DNA from: Bacteroidales bacterium
GTDB taxonomy: Bacteria > Bacteroidota > Bacteroidia > Bacteroidales > PWNQ01
Assembly: GCA_021738505.1 (NCBI GenBank)
Contig: JAIPBW010000032.1
Span: forward strand, 1 to 36,315
DNA: 36,315 nt
Direction: 5' to 3'
Positions within the stretch are counted from its first letter, which is position 1. Each line of letters starts with the position of its first letter. A program made the position numbers and the translations under genes. Below the pieces are notes generated by a model, which had not been told where the DNA came from, ran no database searches, and worked only from the letters and a program-made list of their open reading frames with translations. Shown in pieces: positions 1 to 7,564 of the stretch.

Positions 1-139
1 CTTATCAATAACGGTGAATACATTACTGTCACTGATAAAAACAAAACTCACGTATATGCAAGCGATAATATGGCTAGTTATCTTATACATCAAGATAGAG
101 TGTGGGATGGATCAGCTTGGATAGGGACACATAATTACG
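1..139. repeat. Terminal direct repeat, left copy
   Basis: Identical base for base to 36177-36315. This marks a circular assembly, or a molecule with terminal redundancy. It lies inside the tail-fibre reading frame, which continues in frame across the junction, so it is most likely an assembler overlap rather than a physical end. It stops at the first base of the 48-bp repeat array. Confidence 0.95.
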
Positions 140-3100
140 GCTTTGGGCATTATGCTCTGCGACACAACACAGGTGCTCGCTCCAACGGCTTTGGGTATTT
201 AGCTCTGCAAAACAACACAGGTGATTATTCAAACGGCTTTGGGGATTCAGCTCTGCGACACAACACAGGTGCTCGCTCCAACGGCTTTGGGTATTTAGCT
301 CTGCAAAACAACACAGGTGATTATTCAAACGGCTTTGGGCTTAATGCTCTGCAAAGCAACACAGGTGATTATTCAAACGGCTTTGGGTATTTAGCTCTGC
401 AAAGCAACACAGGTGCTCGTTCAAACGGCTTTGGGTATAATGCTCTGCAAAACAACACAGGTGATTATTCAAACGGCTTTGGGTATAATGCTCTGCAAAA
501 CAACACAGGTGATTATTCAAACGGCTTTGGGGATTATGCTCTGCGACACAACACAAGTATTCGCTCCAACGGCTTTGGGTATTATGCTCTGCAAAACAAC
601 ACAGGTGATTATTCAAACGGCTTTGGGCTTGATGCTCTGCGACACAACACAGGTGATTATAATACAGCATTAGGAAATAGTTCTTTTAACAATTTTGATG
701 ATAATACTTCTGCTGCAAAAGACATTTCATCTCTTGATCCTGCAAATAATAGAGTAACAATCACAGGAGGCCACGGTTTTGGAAATGCAGGTGAATATAT
801 TAATCTACGAATCTCGACAGACGGAACATTGCCTTCAGGATTGTATTTTGGAATAGATCAATGGGAAATCATAGATAGTGAAACACTTGAAAGCAGAACA
901 GACGGCTTTTCAGATTCAGGTACTGGAACCCACACGTTAACGCCCCCTTATATTTATTCAAACTCAACGGCGTTAGGATATAATGCTGAGCCCGATGCCT
1001 CCAATCAAGTGGTTTTGGGAAACAGCAATGTAACTGAGGTTAAGACCTCAGGGATTGTTTCAATAAACGGCACAGGGGATAATTACTTTCAGGGCAACGT
1101 AGGTATAGTAACCACTTCGCCTTCCGAGGCGTTGGATGTAAATGGGAATATATTGGCTTCCGATACAATCTATACTACAAACCACGGTAATTCAGCCAAC
1201 TGGCAAACTGCCTATAATGAGCGGGGTTCACAAATTGACGGAGCCAATCTCAATTGGGATGGCGCTGAGTTAGATGTAACGGGAGTCGTAACGGACGAAA
1301 CCGACCCGGTTTTTACCGGACACTTGGCTTATGATATTACGGAAACTGATACAACCCATTGGGGAACCGATGCGGACGCGACCAATGAAATACAGGACAT
1401 ATCAACGGACGGCACAGCGGGCAATATTTCAATTTCTAGCGGTTCAACTTTGAATTTGAACGTTGACGATGCGGATGCTGACCCGAATAACGAAATTCAA
1501 TCCTTATCTTTAACAAACGACACTTTATTTCTTTCCCAAGATGGGAATGTCAATTTAGACAAATACCTAGACAACACGGACAATCAAACCCTTTCAACGG
1601 ATGGTACCGCCGGGGACATAAGCATTGAAAACGGAAATGGTATAACGTTAAACGTTGATGACGCTGATAATACAATTGGAAATGAATACCAGGATTTATC
1701 AACTGACGGAACTTCCGGGAACGTTCAAATTACAGACGGAACCAATGTAAACATTAATGTTGACGATGCGGATGCAAGTCAATCAAATGAATTGCAAGAC
1801 CTTTCAATTGATTCTACGGGTAGGGTATTTGATATTTCACTTTCAAGTGATGGAACGGTAAGTTTTGAAGATACATATATAGACAATGACAATGACCCGA
1901 GCAATGAATATAATACAGGCGTTAATTGGGACAATACCAACAACGATATTGAAATTACGGACGGTGGCGGAACGCTTTCAGCAACCATAACAGGATTTTT
2001 GGAAAGTGAAACCGACCCGGTATATTCCGGCGATCCGGCTTCGAGCATCACGGCAAGTAACTCCGGGGAGGTCATCACAACGACAGAACGAAACAATTTA
2101 ACTGACGCCTATAATGAGCGGGGTTCACAAATTGCCGGGACGAATCTGAGCTGGGATGGATCGGATTTGAATGCGACAAACACAGGCAATGATGAGGTAT
2201 ATGGACTTATACGTTATCAATCTGCTTCACCAACTACCTTAGATGAAAAAGTTTATGTGGATAGTGACAATAATACGCTGAAGATATATGACGGAGGCTC
2301 AAGTAGTTGGATAGATGTTGGGGGTGGTGGTACTTCGCTTTGGAAAGAAAACACATCAAATGAAATAACTCCGGATGGATATGATCATGTGAGAATTAAT
2401 GGTAAATTGCAGCCTGAATTTTTCCAATTGCAGAGTGATACGAGCTGGACTAATGTGTACTCACCATCAATAGGAACATTTTTTTCTTCGTTTGAGATTT
2501 TTAGAGGTGAATTATATAGCGGAGCCTGGAATGGTGCTGTTTATAAACTAGACGGAAAACAATGGCAATTAGTTGATACAATAAGCTCCGAGAAAATTTC
2601 TACTTTGCGAAAATATCAAAGTAGATTATATGCTGGAGGTGCAGAACGTGATGTTTATGAATATGATGGGGTTTCATGGGATTCTATATATACTACTGAA
2701 GCTAGTATATATTCATCTGAAGTATATAATAATAAATTATATATAGGTGATGCTGTATGGGGAAATATTTATGAATTTGATGGAAGTAGTTGGCAAAAAG
2801 TTCATTATAATATAGATGATAAAACTGTTTGGGCGTTAGAAAAATATAACGGAAAACTATATGCTGGAATTAGAGAATTGACTGCACCAAATCGAACTTA
2901 TGAGTATGATGGTAATACTTTCAATATTATAAGAGAAGATACAACTACTACTCGATCATTAGCTGCATACAATGGTTATCTATATTTAGGTAATGATGAA
3001 GGTATAATTTACAAATATGACGGAAATAGCTGGACACAAAGTTATAATACAGGGCAATCAAGTGTTCGTTCAATGCAATCATATAATAACTGCTTATATG

Positions 3101-3462
3101 CAGGAACTTATAATAATGATGTAATTTATGAATTTGATGGAAATAGTTGGACAACTGATTATACTAATATTGGAACTGTATATGGCTTAGGATTATATAA
3201 CGGGAAATTATATGCTGGCAACAGTGCTATTTATAGAAAAAGCACACCATTTGATCCTATTAATCCTGAAAAGAAACCAATTGACCAACAATATCACTTT
3301 TGGAAAGAGAAACAAGTTTTTGGCGATACGGTTAAAATAGATTCAGTTTTAAACATACAACCTTCACAAGATCTTATAGATGATCCTAACGTAGGTGATA
3401 CACAGCTTGTTAATGACACGTTGAAAGTATATACAAATAATGAATGGGAAAGTGCATGGTAA
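1..3462 (+). CDS. Tail fibre / receptor-binding protein, C-terminal 1153 aa (gene starts at 35808)
   Basis: The reading frame is open from base 1 and joins the signal-peptide ORF at 35808, giving about 1276 aa in total. Read in order on the full protein: Sec signal peptide (1-20); short linker; residues about 170-345 with eleven 16-aa repeats of the form NGFGxxALxxNTGxxS, resembling YadA-head-like beta-roll repeats; a stretch about 590-740 with 'STDGTxGNISI...LNVDDADxxxNE' repeats of the kind seen in Bacteroidota fibre proteins; then about 930-1200 with seven LYxG...Y.(Y/F)DG.SW motifs roughly 43 aa apart, a beta-propeller signature. It ends ...NNEWESAW. The ATG at 70 is internal, not the start. 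Its position at the end of the tail operon, size and repeats fit a receptor-binding fibre. Receptor unknown. Confidence 0.85.
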   Translation, partial: LINNGEYITVTDKNKTHVYASDNMASYLIHQDRVWDGSAWIGTHNYGFGHYALRHNTGARSNGFGYLALQNNTGDYSNGFGDSALRHNTGARSNGFGYLALQNNTGDYSNGFGLNALQSNTGDYSNGFGYLALQSNTGARSNGFGYNALQNNTGDYSNGFGYNALQNNTGDYSNGFGDYALRHNTSIRSNGFGYYALQNNTGDYSNGFGLDALRHNTGDYNTALGNSSFNNFDDNTSAAKDISSLDPANNRVTITGGHGFGNAGEYINLRISTDGTLPSGLYFGIDQWEIIDSETLESRTDGFSDSGTGTHTLTPPYIYSNSTALGYNAEPDASNQVVLGNSNVTEVKTSGIVSINGTGDNYFQGNVGIVTTSPSEALDVNGNILASDTIYTTNHGNSANWQTAYNERGSQIDGANLNWDGAELDVTGVVTDETDPVFTGHLAYDITETDTTHWGTDADATNEIQDISTDGTAGNISISSGSTLNLNVDDADADPNNEIQSLSLTNDTLFLSQDGNVNLDKYLDNTDNQTLSTDGTAGDISIENGNGITLNVDDADNTIGNEYQDLSTDGTSGNVQITDGTNVNINVDDADASQSNELQDLSIDSTGRVFDISLSSDGTVSFEDTYIDNDNDPSNEYNTGVNWDNTNNDIEITDGGGTLSATITGFLESETDPVYSGDPASSITASNSGEVITTTERNNLTDAYNERGSQIAGTNLSWDGSDLNATNTGNDEVYGLIRYQSASPTTLDEKVYVDSDNNTLKIYDGGSSSWIDVGGGGTSLWKENTSNEITPDGYDHVRINGKLQPEFFQLQSDTSWTNVYSPSIGTFFSSFEIFRGELYSGAWNGAVYKLDGKQWQLVDTISSEKISTLRKYQSRLYAGGAERDVYEYDGVSWDSIYTTEASIYSSEVYNNKLYIGDAVWGNIYEFDGSSWQKVHYNIDDKTVWALEKYNGKLYAGIRELTAPNRTYEYDGNTFNIIREDTTTTRSLAAYNGYLYLGNDEGIIYKYDGNSWTQSYNTGQSSVRSMQSYNNCLYAGTYNNDVIYEFDGNSWTTDYTNIGTVYGLGLYNGKLYAGNSAIYRKSTPFDPINPEKKPIDQQYHFWKEKQVFGDTVKIDSVLNIQPSQDLIDDPNVGDTQLVNDTLKVYTNNEWESAW
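139..666 (+). repeat. Eleven tandem 48-bp coding repeats in the tail-fibre gene
   Basis: GGCTTTGGG recurs every 48 bp at 139, 187, 235, 283, 331, 379, 427, 475, 523, 571 and 619, followed by one degenerate copy (NTALGNSSFNN). Differences concentrate at the two residues after GFG (HY, YL, DS, LN, YN, DY, YY, LD), at Q/R plus N/H/S, and at GDY/GAR/SIR, so copies look like recombined versions of a few modules. Being a multiple of 3, gain or loss of units keeps the frame. Short reads may have collapsed the copy number. Confidence 0.95.
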
Positions 3463-3475
3463 AAAATAATTGCTT

Positions 3476-3520
3476 ATGGCAGAATCTAATTTTGAGGAAA
3501 TTATAACTAAAAATAGATAA
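3476..3520 (+). pseudogene. 14-codon remnant resembling the start of the next gene
   Basis: Reads MAESNFEEIITKNR then TAA. The start resembles MPESSFEEIKKS of the XhlA-like protein at 3716, which suggests a decayed partial duplication. It could also be chance or a mini-ORF. The stretch 3463-3715 otherwise contains only this, a 43-codon ORF (3524-3655) and the overlapping 27-codon ORF below. Confidence 0.25.
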
Positions 3521-3581
3521 ATTATGGAAGCACAAACAGAAAAAATGAAAAGGAAAATTATAGGTTTGTTTCAGACTTATA

Positions 3582-3665
3582 ATGAAAAAGCTGATTATCA
3601 TATTATTGTTATTTCCTTTCGTGAGTACCGGGCAGGGCGAGCAAGAGGGGATTAGAAGTATATGA
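3582..3665 (+). CDS. Possible 27-aa secreted peptide (signal peptide only)
   Basis: Begins MKKLIIILLLFPFVSTGQG and ends after EQEGIRSI. It has a positively charged N-terminus, a hydrophobic core and a plausible cleavage site, with almost nothing after it. It overlaps in another frame a 43-aa ORF (3524-3655, MEAQTEKMKRKII...). It may be a true micropeptide near the lysis genes or the broken start of a lost exported protein. Which of the two overlapping frames is used cannot be decided by eye. Confidence 0.35.
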   Translation: MKKLIIILLLFPFVSTGQGEQEGIRSI

Positions 3666-3715
3666 AATAAAATAAACTATAAAGAACCATTTAGAGACTC
3701 GAAAAATCAGTAAAG

Positions 3716-3982
3716 ATGAATAATATGCCAGAAAGCAGCTTTGAGGAAATAAAAAAATCTTTGGAAGAGATTCAACAGGGACAAAAAAAACAAAGCCAGA
3801 AACTTGATAAAATAAGCAATTGGGCAATGGGAACAGAATTGCAAAATGGGGCAGAAAGCAGAATAAGGCGTAACGAACGATTCATAAAAAATATAAAAAC
3901 CCGGCTTTATGCAATAGTAGGCGGCTTTGTTGCTGTCATAATATTCATTATTCGGTGGTTAAGCGTTAAAGGACTAATATAA
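3716..3982 (+). CDS. XhlA-like holin accessory / membrane protein
   Basis: 88 aa. Residues about 5-60 are charged and helix-forming (SFEEIKKSLEEIQQGQ, then RIRRNERFIKNIKTR), followed by one transmembrane segment, LYAIVGGFVAVIIFII, near the C-terminus. This layout of a soluble coiled coil plus a C-terminal membrane anchor matches XhlA / haemolysin-type proteins of phage lysis cassettes. Its stop overlaps the start of the lysozyme-like gene (TAATG), so the two are translationally coupled. A second ATG at codon 4 could also be used. Confidence 0.65.
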   Translation: MNNMPESSFEEIKKSLEEIQQGQKKQSQKLDKISNWAMGTELQNGAESRIRRNERFIKNIKTRLYAIVGGFVAVIIFIIRWLSVKGLI

Positions 3983-4467
3983 TGCACAAACGACAACTAT
4001 ACAATCTAATCGAAGAAACCTTGGTGGATCTGGCAGACCGATCAGGATGGAATCTGAATGGACGAGAAGCCGTCCAGCTAGTTGGAGGCACTATTGCCAT
4101 TGAATCCCGGATGGGATATTATATTCAACAGATAAAAGGCCCGGCTCTAGGAATAAGTCAAATTGAGCTTGCAAGTTTTAAGTCGCTTGTTGATAATTTT
4201 CTATATTATAAGCCTGAATTGACAAATGCTATACGGGAAGTTTGTAATATTAATGATTTCAACAAAGAAGCATTGATCTATAATCTAAAATTCAGTATCT
4301 GTATGACTCGTGTAAAATATCTTACAGATCCTAATCCATTGCCGAAGCCAGGACAAATGGATACTATGGCAGGATATTACAAGCGGGTGTATAATACCCC
4401 CAAGGGGAAGGCAACTAAACGCAAATTCAAACGTTATTTTAAAAAGTATATACTATGGCAAAAGTAA
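3982..4467 (+). CDS. Lysozyme/transglycosylase-like endolysin candidate
   Basis: 161 aa. The segment GTIAIESRMGYYIQQIKGPALGISQIE (residues about 36-62) has the features of a lysozyme-fold active site: a glutamate in AIES followed by a GxxQIE-like strand equivalent to the GLMQ(I/V) motif of transglycosylases. Phage proteins with 'IKGPALGIxQxEPAT' segments are a recurrent group. The C-terminus is very basic. It sits between an XhlA-like and a holin-like gene and overlaps the latter by 13 nt, which supports peptidoglycan lysis as its role. No signal peptide, so it would need the holin. No other endolysin is visible. Confidence 0.6.
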   Translation: MHKRQLYNLIEETLVDLADRSGWNLNGREAVQLVGGTIAIESRMGYYIQQIKGPALGISQIELASFKSLVDNFLYYKPELTNAIREVCNINDFNKEALIYNLKFSICMTRVKYLTDPNPLPKPGQMDTMAGYYKRVYNTPKGKATKRKFKRYFKKYILWQK

Positions 4468-4802
4468 TTTTAATCGCAATTCTAGCTTTTTTCTATTACT
4501 GGATTAAACAGAAAATTAGCTGGGAAAAGAAACAATCAAAAGGCTTTAAAAAGTCTTTTATGAAGTTTACAAAAGAAAAAGATGATCAAATCATGCTAAG
4601 TGTTATAGCAATGTTTATCATTCTGATTATGTTACCTGAAATTGTTGTCGGTATAGTAGTTTATTTGGATATACCGGAAGGCATAGGACTTACTCTTATC
4701 CAAATGGTTATTGGATTTCTTTCAGGTATAGCAGGAACTTGGATTGTTGATAAATTTACTGCTTTTTCAAAGCGAAAGCTAAAAGACAAGATGGGTGCGT
4801 GA
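4455..4802 (+). CDS. Holin-like membrane protein
   Basis: 115 aa with three hydrophobic stretches: VILIAILAFFYYWI at the N-terminus, MLSVIAMFIILIMLPEIVVGIVVYL around residues 48-72, and TLIQMVIGFLSGIAGTWIV around 80-98, with a basic tail (KRKLKDK). Size, topology and position right after the endolysin candidate fit a holin, but no named family is recognised. A strong terminator follows 22 nt after its stop. Confidence 0.55.
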   Translation: MAKVILIAILAFFYYWIKQKISWEKKQSKGFKKSFMKFTKEKDDQIMLSVIAMFIILIMLPEIVVGIVVYLDIPEGIGLTLIQMVIGFLSGIAGTWIVDKFTAFSKRKLKDKMGA

Positions 4803-4824
4803 TGTTTCATGATTATTGGTTTTT

Positions 4825-4849
4825 CCCTGGCCTTCGGGCCAGGGTTTTT
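4825..4849 (+). terminator. Rho-independent terminator
   Basis: Perfect 8-bp stem CCCTGGCC / GGCCAGGG closed by a TTCG tetraloop and followed by TTTTT. It lies between the holin-like and spanin-like genes, so it ends the late transcript here or attenuates expression of the spanin-like gene. Confidence 0.9.
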
Positions 4850-4871
4850 CTAAATTTAAAACTATTATGTT

Positions 4872-5555
4872 ATGGCTAAATTATTGATTATTTGGAAATT
4901 AATTAAAAAATATTGGTGGGTTTTGCTTGTTGTTGTATTCATTATAATGACAGTTCTTATTAAGCATTACAAAGGTAAAGCAGAATATGAAGCGGCCCGG
5001 GCTGATCGTTGGAAGTCGAATCATGATGAACTCCGGTTAGATTATAAGCAGACTAAAGATAAGCTAGGCCGGACTGAAACCAGGGTGAAAGAATACAAGA
5101 TCACTATTGATGAACTTCAGTCAGATTTTTATCGGAAAAATAATTCACTCAAAACTCTGCGAAAAGAACTCCGCATGAGTGAGGTGACTATCTCGAATTT
5201 GCAGAAAGCCCTGAAGATGAAATTGGAGTCATCTAACAAAGGAGAGACAGTTATCCGAGATACGATTCTCGAAAAAAAAGAGCCGCGAAGGAATTTTGAT
5301 TATTTGGAAGTTGATGACGGGTTCTTGGATTTTGAGGCATATTGGATGGAAAAAGATAGCGTGGATTGGTTTTATAATTATACGGAAACCATATATTATT
5401 GGACTGAAATGAAGCCAACTCTTTATAATGATAAAGGCAACAAACGTTTTTTCTTATGGCGGTGGATCTGGCCTCAAAAGCATCCGGTTACAAAAACTAA
5501 ATCTATTAATCCAAATTCAACTATCAAGGGCAAAAAATACAAGATTGTTGATTAG
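4872..5555 (+). CDS. Inner-membrane spanin-like protein
   Basis: 227 aa. A single N-terminal transmembrane helix (YWWVLLVVVFIIMTVLI, residues about 14-30) is followed by a long charged coiled coil (about 35-120), then a periplasmic part rich in aromatic residues. This is the architecture of Rz-type inner spanins. No separate or embedded outer-spanin lipoprotein was found, so it may act with the 27-aa peptide at 3582, a host partner, or alone. It converges with the leftward genes; the stops overlap by 4 nt with no terminator between. Confidence 0.55.
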   Translation: MAKLLIIWKLIKKYWWVLLVVVFIIMTVLIKHYKGKAEYEAARADRWKSNHDELRLDYKQTKDKLGRTETRVKEYKITIDELQSDFYRKNNSLKTLRKELRMSEVTISNLQKALKMKLESSNKGETVIRDTILEKKEPRRNFDYLEVDDGFLDFEAYWMEKDSVDWFYNYTETIYYWTEMKPTLYNDKGNKRFFLWRWIWPQKHPVTKTKSINPNSTIKGKKYKIVD

Positions 5556-5794
5556 AGTTTTGGTTTTCCGGGCAAAAACAGCATAGAAATGCCTCCGATT
5601 ATTCCTGCTATAATTCCTGATATTATAGTCAAAATTACAACTCCTATAAAAATAAGGCTGTAAGCTATTCTTTTGAGCAAGTCAAAGAAATAGAAATATA
5701 TAGGTTTTCGATTCATTTGGTTTATTTCCTGTTCAGTTAGAGAGCGGCCGAGCTTTTGGCGTAACAGATTATATAGATGTTCCATGACTCTCAT
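5552..5794 (-). CDS. Small membrane protein, unknown
   Basis: 80 aa. A soluble N-terminal half (MEHLYNLLRQKLGRSLTEQEINQMN) is followed by two hydrophobic segments with glycine-rich turns (IAYSLIFIGVVILTIISGIIAGIIGGISMLFL). Last gene of the leftward operon. It overlaps the upstream gene by 26 nt; an ATG at codon 4 (5785) is an alternative start. Function unknown. Confidence 0.6.
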   Translation of the reverse strand: MRVMEHLYNLLRQKLGRSLTEQEINQMNRKPIYFYFFDLLKRIAYSLIFIGVVILTIISGIIAGIIGGISMLFLPGKPKL

Positions 5795-5978
5795 TAATTT
5801 TTTTGATTATTTCCTGATGCTCTTTATCAAGTTCGTTTAACCTGGCTTCAATATTAATTCTTTTGCCATTTTTTATAATTGTCTTTTTGCCTTCTTTCAG
5901 TCTATTGTTAAGGCTTTGCTTGTTAGCATTGATTTCGTTGCTTCGATGGATTAGTGAGTTATAGTCTGCTTGTTTCAT
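5769..5978 (-). CDS. Small coiled-coil protein, unknown
   Basis: 69 aa from the ATG at 5978, which follows an AT-rich leader typical of this genome. The frame is open back to 6023 (ATG), adding MPINCHPDCFQNLIA and overlapping the upstream gene. Charged and helical throughout (RLNELDKEHQEIIKKINES). No family recognised. Confidence 0.6.
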   Translation of the reverse strand: MKQADYNSLIHRSNEINANKQSLNNRLKEGKKTIIKNGKRINIEARLNELDKEHQEIIKKINESHGTSI

Positions 5979-6012
5979 AGCTATTAAATTTTGAAAACAA
6001 TCCGGGTGGCAA

Positions 6013-6756
6013 TTAATAGGCATCACAAAATATACCGCATTCTAATCCTTTTAATTTTCCGCCTTTTGCATCTTTTGGCAATTCATCAAGATATATTCTT
6101 TGTCCTTTATACTTAACTAGCTTGGCTCCAATTTTTCTACTTTGCAAAACCCGATGCTCAAATACATCAGGAAATGTTTTACGAACCAAATTCCAATACG
6201 CTGGACTCGATGACTTAACACATCCAATACAATTAGCATTCGGAAAGCCCAATTTATAAATATAAGGTATTTTTACTCCCTCACTTCGTAAATAATCGAA
6301 GCAATTCCCTTTTGTCATACCTTCATCAATAAGCACTGGCAATGTATTCTCCCTTTCACCTTTTATGAACCTTTCATGTCTATGCGGCTCATCCGCCGTA
6401 AAACCTAACACATGGTAGTCAATGTCGTGTTTCTTTTCAAACTGATAACGGGCTTCTTTTTTAAGAAGCATTGTACAAGGCGCACCAGCTATTCCAGCCA
6501 TGTATTTGCGTTTTTCAAATATTTCGATTATTGAAGCATTTGGATAATTTTCATTCTTAGCTTCTATGATTTCTTGCCCTATCCATTTAGATACATCGTT
6601 TTTGAAACGAATGTTATCCGGGTGTTCTTCTTTTACCGGGTTATTAACTATCATTACGTTGTTATCTTTCCCGTATTTCTCAACGGTTAATTTGGCAGCT
6701 ACAGCACTAGCAGCACCGCAACTAAACCAAACTACTATATTTTTGTTTTTTATCAT
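6013..6756 (-). CDS. PAPS reductase-like PP-loop family protein
   Basis: 247 aa. The N-terminal VVWFSCGAASAVAAKL matches the phage branch of adenine-nucleotide alpha-hydrolase (PP-loop) proteins, in which the usual SGGxDS loop reads SCGAAS. Further conserved points are EEHPDN, AGAPCTMLLKKEAR (about 92-105), GFTADEPHRHERF, NCIGCVKSSSPAYW (about 195-208) and a final CGIFC. The cysteines could hold a metal or Fe-S cluster. Often labelled phosphoadenosine phosphosulfate reductase, but the changed loop makes sulfate reduction doubtful; sulfur transfer or nucleotide chemistry is equally possible. It belongs to the early operon, so a role in nucleic-acid modification or host takeover is an inference. 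Confidence 0.8.
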   Translation of the reverse strand: MIKNKNIVVWFSCGAASAVAAKLTVEKYGKDNNVMIVNNPVKEEHPDNIRFKNDVSKWIGQEIIEAKNENYPNASIIEIFEKRKYMAGIAGAPCTMLLKKEARYQFEKKHDIDYHVLGFTADEPHRHERFIKGERENTLPVLIDEGMTKGNCFDYLRSEGVKIPYIYKLGFPNANCIGCVKSSSPAYWNLVRKTFPDVFEHRVLQSRKIGAKLVKYKGQRIYLDELPKDAKGGKLKGLECGIFCDAY

Positions 6757-6789
6757 AAGTTTTAATTTATTTAGTTAAACAATTGAATA

Positions 6790-7200
6790 TCAGAACGGCA
6801 GGTCATCATCCTCGTTGTCAGCATCATAAACCTGACCGCTTCCAGCATCGTTGGGCTGTTCTTCTCTTTGCCCGCCGCCGTGTTTTTCAAAGTCAATCAG
6901 GTTACCGATAATCGGTTGATTGTTCCTTTCTTCTTCGGTCATCTGTTCCCGCCTTTCTTTGTCAAGGCTTTGCTTAACAAGATGGGTTTGTGTAAGATTC
7001 CCGGCCTCATTTTTTTGTGGCTGGTTCAAAGGAAATGCAACAATGTCAAGATATACATTGTCGTAACCCTCTTTAGTTGACCGTTTTAACTCGTTTTTGT
7101 CAATCGGTATAAATATACCTTCAACGAGATTTCCGTCTTTTCCTTTTTTGCTCATGCGTACATGAGTCAATTTTGTTAAGTTTAATTTTCCTGCGATCAT
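6790..7200 (-). CDS. Single-stranded DNA-binding-like protein with acidic tip
   Basis: 136 aa. The last residues, DADNEDDDLPF, copy the C-terminal acidic tip (DDDIPF/DDDLPF) by which bacterial SSB recruits partner proteins. The tip follows a low-complexity linker rich in G, Q, E and N, as in SSB. The N-terminal 90 aa (GKLNLTKLTHVRM...) are beta-rich and could be an OB fold, but I see no clear SSB core motif. Its place in a replication and recombination operon supports ssDNA binding. Confidence 0.6.
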   Translation of the reverse strand: MIAGKLNLTKLTHVRMSKKGKDGNLVEGIFIPIDKNELKRSTKEGYDNVYLDIVAFPLNQPQKNEAGNLTQTHLVKQSLDKERREQMTEEERNNQPIIGNLIDFEKHGGGQREEQPNDAGSGQVYDADNEDDDLPF

Positions 7201-7212
7201 AATTATTTGAAT

Positions 7213-7293
7213 TTAAGTGGTTAATATTAATTTTTTTTTTACATCTGAAATATCATTTACGGCCTTTGATTGATATTGGCGGAGTTGGAGCAT
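7213..7293 (-). pseudogene. 26-aa remnant resembling a helicase N-terminus
   Basis: Starts with ATG 2 nt after the stop of the upstream gene and reads MLQLRQYQSKAVNDISDVKK before KLILTT and a stop. 'LRxYQxxAVxDI' is how many superfamily 2 helicases begin, and a Walker A motif would be expected next; here the frame ends after 26 codons. Probably what remains after deletion of a helicase gene, though it may be a genuine micropeptide. Confidence 0.35.
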
Positions 7294-7295
7294 GA

Positions 7296-7532
7296 TTAGT
7301 TATTATCTATTACGAATTTTACATTAAATATTTTTCTTATTTGGCGGGTCTTTTTAACACCATTATATGAAAGGTTATTTTCTCTAGCATAATCCGGGAT
7401 AGTTTGCAAATTCAAAAAGCTTCCGGCCAGTTCAATTAATTGAACCAGAAATTCATTAGAAAAATCATTTGTATATACATATTTAAGAAACTTTTCTAAT
7501 ACTTGTCGCTCTTTTTCAGATAGATTACTCAT
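7296..7532 (-). CDS. Small HTH-like protein, unknown
   Basis: 78 aa. The N-terminal half is helical and charged. The C-terminal part IPDYARENNLSYNGVKKTRQIRKI (about 45-68) has the shape of a helix-turn-helix (an 'A-x3-NLSYNGV' turn with a basic recognition-like helix), so DNA binding is possible. ATG preceded by an AT-rich leader. Its upstream spacer carries one arm of the 7565-7836 inverted repeat. Confidence 0.6.
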   Translation of the reverse strand: MSNLSEKERQVLEKFLKYVYTNDFSNEFLVQLIELAGSFLNLQTIPDYARENNLSYNGVKKTRQIRKIFNVKFVIDNN

Positions 7533-7564
7533 CGTTCAATTTTTTGAAGTGTTCATATAATATG

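Noticed and set aside
139-666. CRISPR array or variable region of a diversity-generating retroelement
   Set aside because: Repeats are contiguous coding units without spacers, no Cas gene; no reverse transcriptase or template repeat is present, and changes are not limited to adenines.
83-670. Antisense and alternate-frame ORFs across the fibre repeats with LCCFAE or TALGIMLC repeats
   Set aside because: They exist only because the 48-bp sense repeats are read in other frames; the sense frame is continuous with the fibre.
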